The notes under the pieces: generated by a model
Seen by the model: the letters and a program-made list of their open reading frames with translations, nothing else
What the model was told of the DNA's origin: nothing
The model's database searches: none
Part shown: positions 1-7,924 of the stretch, piece after piece
Position numbering within the stretch: position 1 is the stretch's first letter
Layout of the letters: every line of letters begins with the position of its first letter
Made by a program: the position numbers and the translations under genes
Assembly (NCBI GenBank): GCA_902767845.1
Contig: CACXIV010000007.1
Coordinates: forward strand, 1 to 52,890
DNA from: an uncultured Ruminococcus sp.
GTDB taxonomy: Bacteria; Bacillota; Clostridia; Oscillospirales; Acutalibacteraceae
Direction: 5' to 3'
Length of the DNA stretch: 52,890 nt

Positions 1-1
1 G

Positions 2-280
2 AATGTCGTCTGCACCTCGCAGATAATTAACGAAAGCAACGGAGTTGTCATTGAGGATCACAGGAACTTCGATAAATATTTGCTTTACACCCTCGTTATC
101 ACCTATAAGAACGGAGAAGGCTACGATAGAAACGTGCTTGCGCGTCCGTACATCAGATACACAGACGCAAACGGCCTTGATCGCGTGGCATACAGCGAAT
201 ACCGCGGAAGATCCAACACACTGGGTGGCTGCTACACGAGCTATAACGCGAATGTGGAAGCGCCGGAACAGGAGGGTTGA
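2..280 (+). CDS. C-terminal end of a surface-type protein (partial)
   Basis: The frame is open from the left edge and stops at 278-280, so only about 92 C-terminal residues are visible. The tail is rich in Tyr, Asn and Thr and carries a segment like ARPYIRYTDANG, a pattern common at the end of Ig-like or fibronectin-like domains of secreted Firmicute proteins. No membrane anchor, sorting motif or dockerin is visible in this part. A strong ribosome binding site for the next small ORF overlaps its last codons, so the two are probably co-transcribed. The function cannot be given from the fragment. Confidence 0.6.
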   Translation, partial: NVVCTSQIINESNGVVIEDHRNFDKYLLYTLVITYKNGEGYDRNVLARPYIRYTDANGLDRVAYSEYRGRSNTLGGCYTSYNANVEAPEQEG

Positions 281-282
281 TT

Positions 283-438
283 ATGAAACAGGAATATAAG
301 AGAACCGTATTGACTATAACGGAATTTGACGAAGAAGATGTTATCACAACCTCCGCGCCCGACAGAAACAACGCGTATAGGAGTCTGAATGATTTGGATT
401 CTATCGGCGCCGACAGCCCGGTACCGCCCGTTTGGTGA
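283..438 (+). CDS. 51-aa acidic small protein with a DEEDVITTS motif
   Basis: Begins at ATG 283 with GGAGGG six bases upstream and ends just before a strong terminator. The protein starts MKQEYKRTVL, continues with the acidic stretch EFDEEDVITTSAP and ends PPVW. There is no signal peptide, membrane segment or Cys. Short Firmicute proteins with an E/D-D-V-I-T-T/S core recur as unnamed small ORFs, which is my recollection and not a search. Its position right behind a surface-type gene suggests a paired function. No function can be assigned. Confidence 0.6.
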   Translation: MKQEYKRTVLTITEFDEEDVITTSAPDRNNAYRSLNDLDSIGADSPVPPVW

Positions 439-458
439 TAATACAACAGCTAAAAAAT

Positions 459-497
459 AATCAGGATCGACGTTTGAACCGCCGATCCTGATTTTTT
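459..497. terminator. bidirectional terminator
   Basis: The 11-bp stem AATCAGGATCG (459-469) pairs with CGATCCTGATT (483-493) and is followed by a T run on the plus strand. A-rich sequence on the left gives a T run on the minus strand. It ends the 51-aa ORF and the convergent flavin reductase gene. Confidence 0.8.
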
Positions 498-1611
498 ATT
501 TGCTCTTTTTATAGTCTTTCGCGAGCTTCGCCATTTGGCGGTACCCGTAGTTATATTCCTCGACCACGTTGTCAAAGAAGAAGCCTACGAATTTTTCCCT
601 GCCCCTCGCCTTGTTCAAAAAACCCTGAAACAGCGCGCGAGAGTAGAACAAGCTCTGAGCCCTTTTGCCGTCGGTCACGGCGCGCCTGAGCGGCTTTACG
701 CTGTTTAGGTAGCTTTCCTTGGGGCGCTTAGTAAGCACCGACTCGGCGGCGCAGATACCCGATCTCAGCGCCATATACAGTCCCTCGCCCGTGATCGGGT
801 CGGCAAAGCCGGCGGCGTCGCCTATAAGCATAACATTATCGGGCAGCTTGTTCTGCGGAACAGGGTTCCCGTAAGGCAAAAACGCGCCGATATATTTAGC
901 GCTGTCGGGATCGACTCCGGATTCGCGCAGGAATCCCACCAAAACGCCCTTGTAGTCGACTCCCTTTCGGTAGGGCGCGCCAAGACCCGCGCAGACAGTG
1001 TCGCCGTGGGGGAATACCCACACATATCCGTTATCTATGTATTTGAAATAAATGTCCGCGCTGTCGGTGGGGAACAGCTCCCTCGGAACATACGCCTCGA
1101 TACCGAACGCCAGCTTTTCCTTTTTGAAATCAAGCCGCTTGTGCGCGATACTTAGCGCTCCGTCGGCAAAGATAAGGTTGGAGTAGCTGATGGTCTTGCC
1201 GCTTTTGAGCTTTATTTTATTCGCGGCGTAGTCGATCCTGAGGATCTTTTCTCCCTCAAAAAGCGTTCCGCCCAGCTCCCTGTAGCGGCTGACGAGGGCG
1301 TTGTCAAAGTCCTTTCTTTTTACAAGGCGAACAGGTGCCGACAGCGGAGCCGACACAAGCTCCTCGCGGCGCTGAAACAGCCTTATCACCGACGTTGTGT
1401 CGCAGAACAGACAGTCGGTGTCGTGCTCGCCGAACAGCCTGTTTATCAGCTTATAGGTCTTGCCCGTGACCATTCCGGCGCAGGTTTTATGACGCGGAAA
1501 CACGGCCTTGTCTATAACGCAGTTTTTTACGCCTCTTCTTTGCAGGGCTATTCCGCACGACGAGCCGGCGGGACCCGCGCCTATCACAACGGTATCATAT
1601 TTAACGGACAT
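496..1611 (-). CDS. geranylgeranyl-reductase-family FAD-dependent oxidoreductase
   Basis: A 371-aa flavoprotein. The N-terminus carries the dinucleotide-binding motif VIGAGPAGSSCG near residues 8-19, and a conserved C-terminal FAD motif reads LIGDAAGFADPITGEG. Both fit the GGR/digeranylgeranyl reductase family, which reduces isoprenoid or other double bonds using FAD. In a bacterium without archaeal lipids the substrate is unknown, with isoprenoid or quinone-type substrates possible. Start is ATG 1611, preceded by AGAAGGTG at good spacing; a longer upstream reading has no ribosome binding site. It is single-gene and divergent from the adenosine deaminase-like gene, with its own promoter. Confidence 0.85.
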   Translation of the reverse strand: MSVKYDTVVIGAGPAGSSCGIALQRRGVKNCVIDKAVFPRHKTCAGMVTGKTYKLINRLFGEHDTDCLFCDTTSVIRLFQRREELVSAPLSAPVRLVKRKDFDNALVSRYRELGGTLFEGEKILRIDYAANKIKLKSGKTISYSNLIFADGALSIAHKRLDFKKEKLAFGIEAYVPRELFPTDSADIYFKYIDNGYVWVFPHGDTVCAGLGAPYRKGVDYKGVLVGFLRESGVDPDSAKYIGAFLPYGNPVPQNKLPDNVMLIGDAAGFADPITGEGLYMALRSGICAAESVLTKRPKESYLNSVKPLRRAVTDGKRAQSLFYSRALFQGFLNKARGREKFVGFFFDNVVEEYNYGYRQMAKLAKDYKKSK

Positions 1612-1639
1612 ACAAACACCTTCTACTCTTGATAAATAA

Positions 1640-1667
1640 ATTATAACACAGCGCAAAATAATGTCAA
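1640..1667 (-). promoter_or_regulatory. sigma-A promoter of the flavin reductase
   Basis: On the minus strand TTGACA (1662-1667) and TATAAT (1640-1645) are separated by 16 bp, a near-consensus promoter 30 bp upstream of the start codon. Confidence 0.75.
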
Positions 1668-1685
1668 TCGCGCAAGCCTGCCGTA

Positions 1686-1714
1686 TTGCAAAAAAACCGC
1701 TGATGTTGTATCAT
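1686..1714 (+). promoter_or_regulatory. sigma-A promoter of the deaminase-like gene
   Basis: TTGCAA (1686-1691) and TATCAT (1709-1714) with 17-bp spacing, 25 bp before ATG 1740. It lies back to back with the minus-strand promoter of the flavin reductase. Confidence 0.6.
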
Positions 1715-1739
1715 AGATAAAAAGGCTGAGGGTGATCGA

Positions 1740-4205
1740 ATGGCGTATTTCGGAAAGTTTTATCTTGACAAGGAAAAGGACATAATCGTCGAGCTGAGCA
1801 TGGAGGAAAACCGGCTCTGTTATTTGCTGCGCACTCCGTACCACGCGAAGGGCAACCTGATAACCAACCTCGCAAACCTCTGCGGACTGACGCTGAGCAC
1901 CGGCGACGACGGTCTGAAGGTCATCAGGGGAGAGGTACCCTGCTATGTTGACGAGCGCAACCGCGAGGTGTATGTTTTCAGGCTCGCGGACACAAAGGTA
2001 GCGAATATTTATCCCGACGGCGAGATCGAGCGCAAGGCGTATATCCCGGCTATCTCAAAAACGCTGATGAGCCAGACAAAGGATTACCGCCTCGATCAGA
2101 AAAAAACGCTCGTAAAAACCTACATCCGCCGCGAGTATAAATTCCGCACAGACCTTCACACCCACATGAACGCCAACCTCGACGCCGACCTGCTTATCGC
2201 GCTCGGGATCTATCACCAGATCAATTACCCTCTTTACTATATAAAAAAGCTCCGGCTCCGCTGTACCGAGGAGCAGAAAACCATGCTCGAAAAACAGCGC
2301 GCCGAAGTAGCCGAGAGGTTCCGTGATTATCCGCTCTCGGGGAAATACCATATCAGAAAGATAGACGACAACACGTTTATAAATTTTGCCGATCTTATTC
2401 TAAATAACCTCGGGAACGCGTCCTACAATATCCCCAAAATACGCGCCTCGCTGACTATCCTGAAGGATGGCCAGGCGGTGTTCACAAATCTTGAAAAGGT
2501 ATATCTGTACCGCTATGTCTTTACCAAGGGCAGGACGGCGAATCACGGGGTTTCGCTGAAAAACTACCGCGAGATCCCCGACGCGGATATCGCCCGGGCG
2601 GTAGGCATGATGATAGCCGACGGCAAAAGTCCCGACTATAGGGGCTTTGACCTGTTTGAAAACAAGCTGCTTTGGATCGCCAGAAGCAGCAAAAGCCGCG
2701 GCGTTGATTATCTTGAGATTTCCGACACCACCCTCGTCAAGCCCGAAGCCGCCGCGCGGATGCTCGGAAAGGTGCACCGCGTTATGCCGCTGATCACGCG
2801 CGAAACCGGAGTTACGATCCGCTTTTTGGCGGCGGTCAGGCGAATACCGCTGACTATCGTCCGTGACAGGGCGCAGATGTACGAGGACGTTCGGCGCGGA
2901 CTCGGAGTGATAAGGGCGGTCGCCGCCGACCCGTATGTCGCCGGAAGCGATATTATCGGTGAGGAGATCAACGATATACGCGAGCTAAAGCCCGTGCTGA
3001 GGGAGCTCGTGTCGATCGCCGCGGAAAACGACGGCTTCGTGATACGTATCCACGCCGGAGAGAACGACAGCCTTCGCGACAACGTCGCAAACAGCCTGTG
3101 CTGCGTCAGGGAATCGCTCGCCGAGGGACAAAAAATGCCGACACTTAGGATAGGCCACGGACTGTACACCGCCAACCTCCGCTCCAAAAAGGGCGAACAG
3201 CTCATTCGGGAGCTCGCAGAGAGCGGAGCCGTGCTTGAGTTCCAGCTAACCTCGAACGTCCGCCTAAACAACCTTACCGCGCTTTCAAACCATCCGCTGA
3301 AGCAGTACCTGAGGGGCGGCGTAAGCTGTGTTCAGGGCACGGACGGCGGCGCTATCTACGGCACCGATTCGATCGACGAGCAGCTCGCGCTCGAAAGGCT
3401 GCTCGATCTGTCTTACGACGACATGCTCAAAATGCGCGAAAGCGAGCGCAGGGTTCTCGAGCGGAGCATGGAGATATTTAACAGAAAAACCGACAGCTTT
3501 GACAAAATGCTCGGCGGCGCCGACGCAGAGAGCTTTTTGAACGAAAGGATAGAGCGATACGCTCCCGGTGAAAGCGAGATCATAATCTCGCCGCAAAAGC
3601 TCGACAGCGAGACCTGCCTCAAGGATCGTATCAGGGAGATACCGACCGACAAGGTGCCGGTCATCCTGCTCGGCGGAAGCTTCAATTCAAGCCGCCGCTC
3701 CACAAGGAGGAATCCGCGGCTGAGCGAGCTTTTAAAAAAGCTCGTCGAGGGGCTCGATCCCGACAAGACCTGCTTTGTTATCGGCAACCGCCTCACGGTT
3801 TACGAGCGCGAGCTGACGGAGCTCGCCTCGGACAGGTTCGAGATATTCGCGATAGTCCCTACCAGGATCACCTCGTCGGAGGCTTCGCGGCTGAGGCGTG
3901 CGAACGTGGGCGTCAGGGTGTCGATAGAGCCAACCGGCATGGGACTTTACAAGAGCTTCGCTTACGAGATATTCAAGCGCAGACCGTCGGTGGTGGTCGC
4001 CCTCGACGGCAATTCCGCCGGAGCGAATACTATCCAGGAGGCAAAAAACGGCAAGCGCGAGGCGCGGATATTCGTGAACCGCCGCGCCAAGGTGCTCTAC
4101 GCCAAGGCGCAGGCGATACAGGGCTACGTCAGCGTATTTGACGGAGCCGAGGCCGCCGGCAAGATAATCGCCTCGGTCGAAAAAATCTATTCCAAAATGA
4201 AATAA
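1740..4205 (+). CDS. adenosine deaminase-like protein with C-terminal Rossmann-like domain
   Basis: An 821-aa protein, more than twice the usual length of adenosine deaminase. Residues 1-135 are an N-terminal extension I do not recognise. The deaminase-type TIM barrel runs about 136-600 and keeps the metal ligand pair H140-x-H142, HAGE at 438-441, GHG around H473, and a GTDGG motif at D535 where the family has its metal-binding Asp. Residues about 638-815 form a separate alpha/beta domain opening with ILLGGSF and holding VVVALDGNSAGANT, reminiscent of SLOG/LOG-type nucleotide-sensing Rossmannoid domains (inference). It may deaminate adenosine or a modified nucleotide, controlled by the C-terminal domain. 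Start ATG 1740 has GAGGGTGATC upstream. It appears to be a single-gene unit. Confidence 0.75.
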   Translation: MAYFGKFYLDKEKDIIVELSMEENRLCYLLRTPYHAKGNLITNLANLCGLTLSTGDDGLKVIRGEVPCYVDERNREVYVFRLADTKVANIYPDGEIERKAYIPAISKTLMSQTKDYRLDQKKTLVKTYIRREYKFRTDLHTHMNANLDADLLIALGIYHQINYPLYYIKKLRLRCTEEQKTMLEKQRAEVAERFRDYPLSGKYHIRKIDDNTFINFADLILNNLGNASYNIPKIRASLTILKDGQAVFTNLEKVYLYRYVFTKGRTANHGVSLKNYREIPDADIARAVGMMIADGKSPDYRGFDLFENKLLWIARSSKSRGVDYLEISDTTLVKPEAAARMLGKVHRVMPLITRETGVTIRFLAAVRRIPLTIVRDRAQMYEDVRRGLGVIRAVAADPYVAGSDIIGEEINDIRELKPVLRELVSIAAENDGFVIRIHAGENDSLRDNVANSLCCVRESLAEGQKMPTLRIGHGLYTANLRSKKGEQLIRELAESGAVLEFQLTSNVRLNNLTALSNHPLKQYLRGGVSCVQGTDGGAIYGTDSIDEQLALERLLDLSYDDMLKMRESERRVLERSMEIFNRKTDSFDKMLGGADAESFLNERIERYAPGESEIIISPQKLDSETCLKDRIREIPTDKVPVILLGGSFNSSRRSTRRNPRLSELLKKLVEGLDPDKTCFVIGNRLTVYERELTELASDRFEIFAIVPTRITSSEASRLRRANVGVRVSIEPTGMGLYKSFAYEIFKRRPSVVVALDGNSAGANTIQEAKNGKREARIFVNRRAKVLYAKAQAIQGYVSVFDGAEAAGKIIASVEKIYSKMK

Positions 4206-4278
4206 TTTTTTATTTTTAAGGTTGATTTAAGTTTGACTCTCTATAATCATGCCATAATCAAAAAAGGAGGTCAAACTT

Positions 4279-5598
4279 ATGTTGAAAAAAACTTTTGCAA
4301 TAATGATCGCGGCGCTGATCATCACCTCGTTCGCGGCATGTAACGGAGCCGGCAGCTCGGATACCGGCAGCGCCTCCGCCTCGGCGACGCAGACAGAGAG
4401 CAAATCGAGTTCAAAAGCGGAGAGCTCGGACAGTTCCTCGGACAGTTCCTCGGACTCTAAGGACGAGGAGGTCACATTTACCGGATATGAAAACGGAATA
4501 ATCGACACGACAAATATGTTTACAAAGCGCGACCTTGAGCAGACGGCCGATACTTCCTCGGCAACGACCCTTGAGGTTTCGGACGGCAAGACCGTTTCGA
4601 TAACCGAGGAGGGCGTTTATGTTATCAAGGGCAGCGCGAAAAACTGCACTGTCAAGGTAGAGGCGGACGACAACGCCAAGGTGCAGCTCGTGCTCGACGG
4701 GGTTAGCGTCACCAACGACAGCGCTCCCGCGATTTATATAGTGTCGGCGGATAAATGCTTTATCACCACAAGCGCGGACAGCAGCCTTTCGGTAACGGGC
4801 GCGTTCACCGCGGACGGCGACACCAATACCGACGCGGTCATCTATTCAAAGGACGATATCGTCCTTAACGGAACCGCCGCGCTGACGATCAGCTCGGCTC
4901 AGGGCAACGGAATCAGCGGTAAGGACGACGTCAAGATCACAGGCGGCACATACAACATCACCTCGGCGCTCGACAGCGTAGAGGCGAACGATTCTATCGC
5001 GGTCTACGACGGCACGTTCAATATCTCGTCCTCAAAGGACGCCTTCCACAGCGAGAACAGCGACGACGATTCGGTCGGCTTCGTCTATATCTGTAACGGC
5101 ACCTTTACCGTAGAAGCCGGCAGCGATTCGATCCGGGCGATGACATATCTGCAAATCGACGGCGGAACCTTTGAGCTCACCTCGTCCGAGGGACTCGAGG
5201 CTACCTCGATTCAGATCAACGACGGCACCATCTCGATCAGCGCCTCCGACGACGGAATCAACGGCTCGCAGAAGAGCAGGTCGGCAGGCACTCCCAATGT
5301 CGAGATCAACGGCGGGAAGCTTACCATCGTGATGGGACAGGGAGATACCGACGCGATCGACTGCAACGGCAACATCACCGTCAGCGGCGGATATATCGAC
5401 ATCACGGCTCAGACCTCGTCCTTTGACTACGACGGAACGGCGACCTATAACGGCGGCACCATCATAATCAACGGCGAGCAGGTGGATTCGATCCCCGAGC
5501 CTCAGATGATGGGCGGACCCGGCGGAAGAGGCGAAATGAACGGCGGCGGAATGACTCCTCCCAACGGCAATATGGGCGGAAACGGGTTCGGGAACTGA
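4279..5598 (+). CDS. carbohydrate-binding domain lipoprotein (Cthe_2159-like)
   Basis: A 439-aa exported lipoprotein. The signal peptide ends in the lipobox SFAAC with lipidated Cys near residue 21, followed by a Ser/Asp-rich tether to about residue 65. The rest is repetitive beta-helix sequence with many Asp/Asn/Gly turns (for example DGTFNIS, DGGTFELTS, NGGTIIING) as in the Cthe_2159 / DUF4353 carbohydrate-binding family, whose characterised member binds calcium and acidic or cellulosic polysaccharide. The C-terminal 30 residues are a Gly/Met/Asn-rich tail. AAAGGAGG precedes ATG 4279. A TATAAT lies at 4242-4247 but no convincing -35 box is visible. It likely acts on the outer face of the membrane in glycan capture. 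Confidence 0.8.
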   Translation: MLKKTFAIMIAALIITSFAACNGAGSSDTGSASASATQTESKSSSKAESSDSSSDSSSDSKDEEVTFTGYENGIIDTTNMFTKRDLEQTADTSSATTLEVSDGKTVSITEEGVYVIKGSAKNCTVKVEADDNAKVQLVLDGVSVTNDSAPAIYIVSADKCFITTSADSSLSVTGAFTADGDTNTDAVIYSKDDIVLNGTAALTISSAQGNGISGKDDVKITGGTYNITSALDSVEANDSIAVYDGTFNISSSKDAFHSENSDDDSVGFVYICNGTFTVEAGSDSIRAMTYLQIDGGTFELTSSEGLEATSIQINDGTISISASDDGINGSQKSRSAGTPNVEINGGKLTIVMGQGDTDAIDCNGNITVSGGYIDITAQTSSFDYDGTATYNGGTIIINGEQVDSIPEPQMMGGPGGRGEMNGGGMTPPNGNMGGNGFGN

Positions 5599-5636
5599 TA
5601 CCGACGCGTAAACACGGCACAACGGAAAATAATTAC

Positions 5637-5664
5637 GGGCGGTCGCTGACCGCCCTGTTTTTTC
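5637..5664 (+). terminator. terminator of the carbohydrate-binding lipoprotein gene
   Basis: GGGCGGTC (5637-5644), loop GCT, GACCGCCC (5648-5655), then TGTTTTTTC. A near-identical hairpin ends the dockerin gene at 50482-50502. Confidence 0.85.
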
Positions 5665-5888
5665 TGTATTAGAAATATACCGACGCGATTTTCTGCAAAA
5701 ACCGCCTAAATATGACAAAACAGCTCCAAGCGCCTGACCACCCTGTTTTTGGAGCGTGATATTACAAAATCTCCAAAGGGGTAATAAAGCGCGATAAAAA
5801 GTATTTCAAAATGATCCGCGCCCGATAAGGACGACGAGCTGCCGTTTTGTCAAGCTATTCGGCAGAATGACTCCGAAGCAATAAATAA
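5665..5888. other. intergenic stretch without a recognisable gene
   Basis: No ORF with a ribosome binding site is visible on either strand. The only structure noted is a 7-bp inverted repeat, GCTCCAA (5723-5729) with TTGGAGC (5749-5755), around a 19-base loop. It lies between two convergent terminators. Confidence 0.5.
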
Positions 5889-5913
5889 ACGGCTGACTTG
5901 CTGAGTCAGCCGT
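5889..5913 (-). terminator. terminator of the FliB-like gene
   Basis: ACGGCTGACT (5889-5898) pairs with AGTCAGCCGT (5904-5913). On the minus strand it is followed by TTTATTTATT. It lies directly downstream of the FliB-like stop codon. Confidence 0.8.
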
Positions 5914-5918
5914 GAATT

Positions 5919-6947
5919 TTATACCATGTTTTCGAGGACTGCGATCAGATCCTCGGCCTTGAACCGCTCGTCTTTGTCAAATTCCGCGTTGAGCGCCTCG
6001 GTGTTGTCGTAGGAATGTTCTACCTCCTTGGAGTATCTTTGAAGCACCCTCATGCGGCTGAAGGGATATCCGAGTCCGGCAAAGTATGCGTCCATCTTGC
6101 CCGTTACGATATACGCGCAGACGATCCGCTTTATCGAGTACATAACGTCGTTCGAGTTCACCGCCTCAAGGTAGTAGCGGTAGATATAGTACAGCGCGAA
6201 TTTTTCAAAATCCTTCTCAAAGTCCGCGCTTATTGTCAGCGAATCGGCTCTGTCGGCGGTTTCGCCGAGCGCCTTGCGCCAGTCGCCGCTCATTATCTCG
6301 AACCGCTTGTGCATCTCAAAAACAAAGTCCGTGCCGTTGTCGGAGCCGCTTTCAAGCGGAGCGGGCTCCTCTCCGTTCAACAGGCTCTGAACCTGAGCGT
6401 TAAATTCAAGGCAGTCCGCAAGCCTGTAGGCGAACGGCTCGCCGCTGTTTGTCAGGAGCTCGACCGAGCGATTCCTCGCCTTTAGCAGAAAGCTCATGTA
6501 ATCGTCGTCGTTTTCGCTGCTCTCAAGCTCGTAATCGCCGCCGAAATCCGCATAGGCGCTTTTGTCGGAGGCGAGCATGAACCTCGCCGCCTCGGGACAC
6601 GCGAAGGAAAGGATGTTCTCCCTGAAATCGCCGAAGTCCACCCTGACCCGCGGAAAGTTCGCGCAGGTGCGGCTGAGGTGCTCCTCTCCGAGACCGATAT
6701 AAATATCGCAGAGCATGTCGTCGTTCCAGAACGGACACCTGCCGTCCGACGACCTGAACACCCTCTCGCCGTATTCGTCGGTGTAGGTCAGCGAGCGGAT
6801 CTTGTCGCCCAGCTCCGATTTTACGGTGTTGTAGAATTTTTCGGTCTCGCTGTCAACGTCGATATCCCAGTCCTTGCAGCAGCTGTCCTCGCAAAGATTC
6901 GCTATACATTTGAATCGCTTGTAAAAATCAGGATAAATGTCTCTCAT
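5919..6947 (-). CDS. FliB-like (flagellin lysine-N-methylase family) protein
   Basis: A 342-aa protein with the Cys-rich N-terminal signature of the FliB / YkgJ-like family: C-x4-CC-x2-W near residues 18-26, then CPFWNDDMLC near 72-81 and a Cys before NFPR. In Salmonella, FliB methylates lysines of flagellin, and these Cys residues are thought to hold a metal or Fe-S centre. No flagellar gene is visible in the window, and the family is widespread in non-motile clostridia, so the substrate here is unknown. ATG 6947 is preceded by GGAAGTGA. It is a single gene divergent from the Ltp lipoprotein. Confidence 0.75.
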   Translation of the reverse strand: MRDIYPDFYKRFKCIANLCEDSCCKDWDIDVDSETEKFYNTVKSELGDKIRSLTYTDEYGERVFRSSDGRCPFWNDDMLCDIYIGLGEEHLSRTCANFPRVRVDFGDFRENILSFACPEAARFMLASDKSAYADFGGDYELESSENDDDYMSFLLKARNRSVELLTNSGEPFAYRLADCLEFNAQVQSLLNGEEPAPLESGSDNGTDFVFEMHKRFEIMSGDWRKALGETADRADSLTISADFEKDFEKFALYYIYRYYLEAVNSNDVMYSIKRIVCAYIVTGKMDAYFAGLGYPFSRMRVLQRYSKEVEHSYDNTEALNAEFDKDERFKAEDLIAVLENMV

Positions 6948-6966
6948 AAAATCACTTCCGCGAACA

Positions 6967-6995
6967 ATTATAGCACACCGGTAAAAAAATTGCCA
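6967..6995 (-). promoter_or_regulatory. promoter of the FliB-like gene
   Basis: On the minus strand TGGCAA (6990-6995), 17-bp spacer, TATAAT (6967-6972), 20 bp upstream of the start codon. The -35 box is weak and the -10 box is consensus. Confidence 0.55.
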
Positions 6996-7022
6996 TATAC
7001 AGCAAGAAAATTCGGAAAAATA

Positions 7023-7052
7023 TTGATTTTTGACCCTGCTTTTTAGTATAAT
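7023..7052 (+). promoter_or_regulatory. promoter of the Ltp lipoprotein gene
   Basis: TTGATT (7023-7028) and TATAAT (7047-7052) with 18-bp spacing, about 50 bp before the GTG start. Confidence 0.6.
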
Positions 7053-7100
7053 AAAAGATAAGGCACGGCCTTAAAATCCAAAAGCAAAGGAGTTTTGAAC

Positions 7101-7874
7101 GTGAAAAAGCTGATACTTATTTCGCTGTGCGCCGTTTTATGCGTTCTTTTCTGCGCCTGCGGAGAGGAAACCAAGGAAAACACGGCGACAACCTCGCCGT
7201 CCTCATCCGCGACGACGACCGCTCCTAAAACATCGGATACAAAACCGTCCGCGGCAAATCCGAGCGATCCTTCGGACGGAGAAAGCCAGACCTACGAGAA
7301 CGCAAGGGACGCCGCGGTCGCCGAGGCAAAGAGATTTTTACAAAACGCGAACTATTCCTACAGCGGACTGTACAACGAGCTCGTCAGCATGGGCTACGCC
7401 GAGGATGACGCTAAATACGGTGTTGACAACTGCGGAGCCGACTGGAACGAGCAGGCGGTAAAGCGCGCCAAGGCGCTGTCCGGCTATGCGGATTACAACT
7501 ATGACGCCCTTGTCGAGCAGCTCGAGTACGAGGGCTTCACCCACGATCAGGCGGTGCTCGGAGCGACGTCCGCCTCTCAGTCGTCCGGCTCCGGATCGGA
7601 TTCCGCGGTAGAGGCTGCTAAAAAATACGTCGAATCGGGCGGATATTCCTACAACGGACTTATCGACCGGCTCGAGTACGACGGCTTTTCTTCCGAGGAA
7701 GCGGAATACGCCGCTGACAACTGCGGAGTAGACTGGAACGAGCAGGCTTCAAACGAGGCTAAAAAGCTGCTTGCCGGCGGAGAATACACCAAGGAGGAGC
7801 TTGTGGACAAGCTCATCTTCGAGGGCTATACCTACTCACAGGCGGTTTACGCCGCCGAGGCAAACGGATACTGA
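7101..7874 (+). CDS. Ltp-family lipoprotein with four Ltp repeats
   Basis: A 257-aa exported lipoprotein. The signal peptide ends at a lipobox around LFCAC (Cys near residue 19), followed by a Ser/Thr/Pro-rich tether to about residue 75. Four Ltp (PF07553-type) helix-hairpin repeats follow, each reading like A-x-x-Y-S-Y-x-G-L-x-x-x-L-x-x-x-G-Y/F. Two are followed by DNCG-x-DWNEQA. The founding member, Ltp of Streptococcus phage TP-J34, blocks injection of phage DNA; chromosomal homologues have unknown roles. GTG 7101 is chosen because AAAGGAG lies 8 bases upstream, while an in-frame TTG at 7095 is too close to it. Confidence 0.8.
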   Translation: MKKLILISLCAVLCVLFCACGEETKENTATTSPSSSATTTAPKTSDTKPSAANPSDPSDGESQTYENARDAAVAEAKRFLQNANYSYSGLYNELVSMGYAEDDAKYGVDNCGADWNEQAVKRAKALSGYADYNYDALVEQLEYEGFTHDQAVLGATSASQSSGSGSDSAVEAAKKYVESGGYSYNGLIDRLEYDGFSSEEAEYAADNCGVDWNEQASNEAKKLLAGGEYTKEELVDKLIFEGYTYSQAVYAAEANGY

Positions 7875-7875
7875 T

Positions 7876-7906
7876 TTGTCAAGCATACGATCGGAAGAAA
7901 TATAAT
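7876..7906 (+). promoter_or_regulatory. possible promoter of the DUF1015 gene
   Basis: TTGTCA (7876-7881) and TATAAT (7901-7906) with a rather long 19-bp spacer, just upstream of the AAGGGG ribosome binding site. No terminator is visible between this gene and the Ltp gene, so read-through is also possible. Confidence 0.4.
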
Positions 7907-7924
7907 ATATAAGGGGTAATATTT

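Noticed and set aside
1740-4205. RADAR defence pair
   Set aside because: Only the deaminase-like half is present; no RdrA-type ATPase lies on either side.
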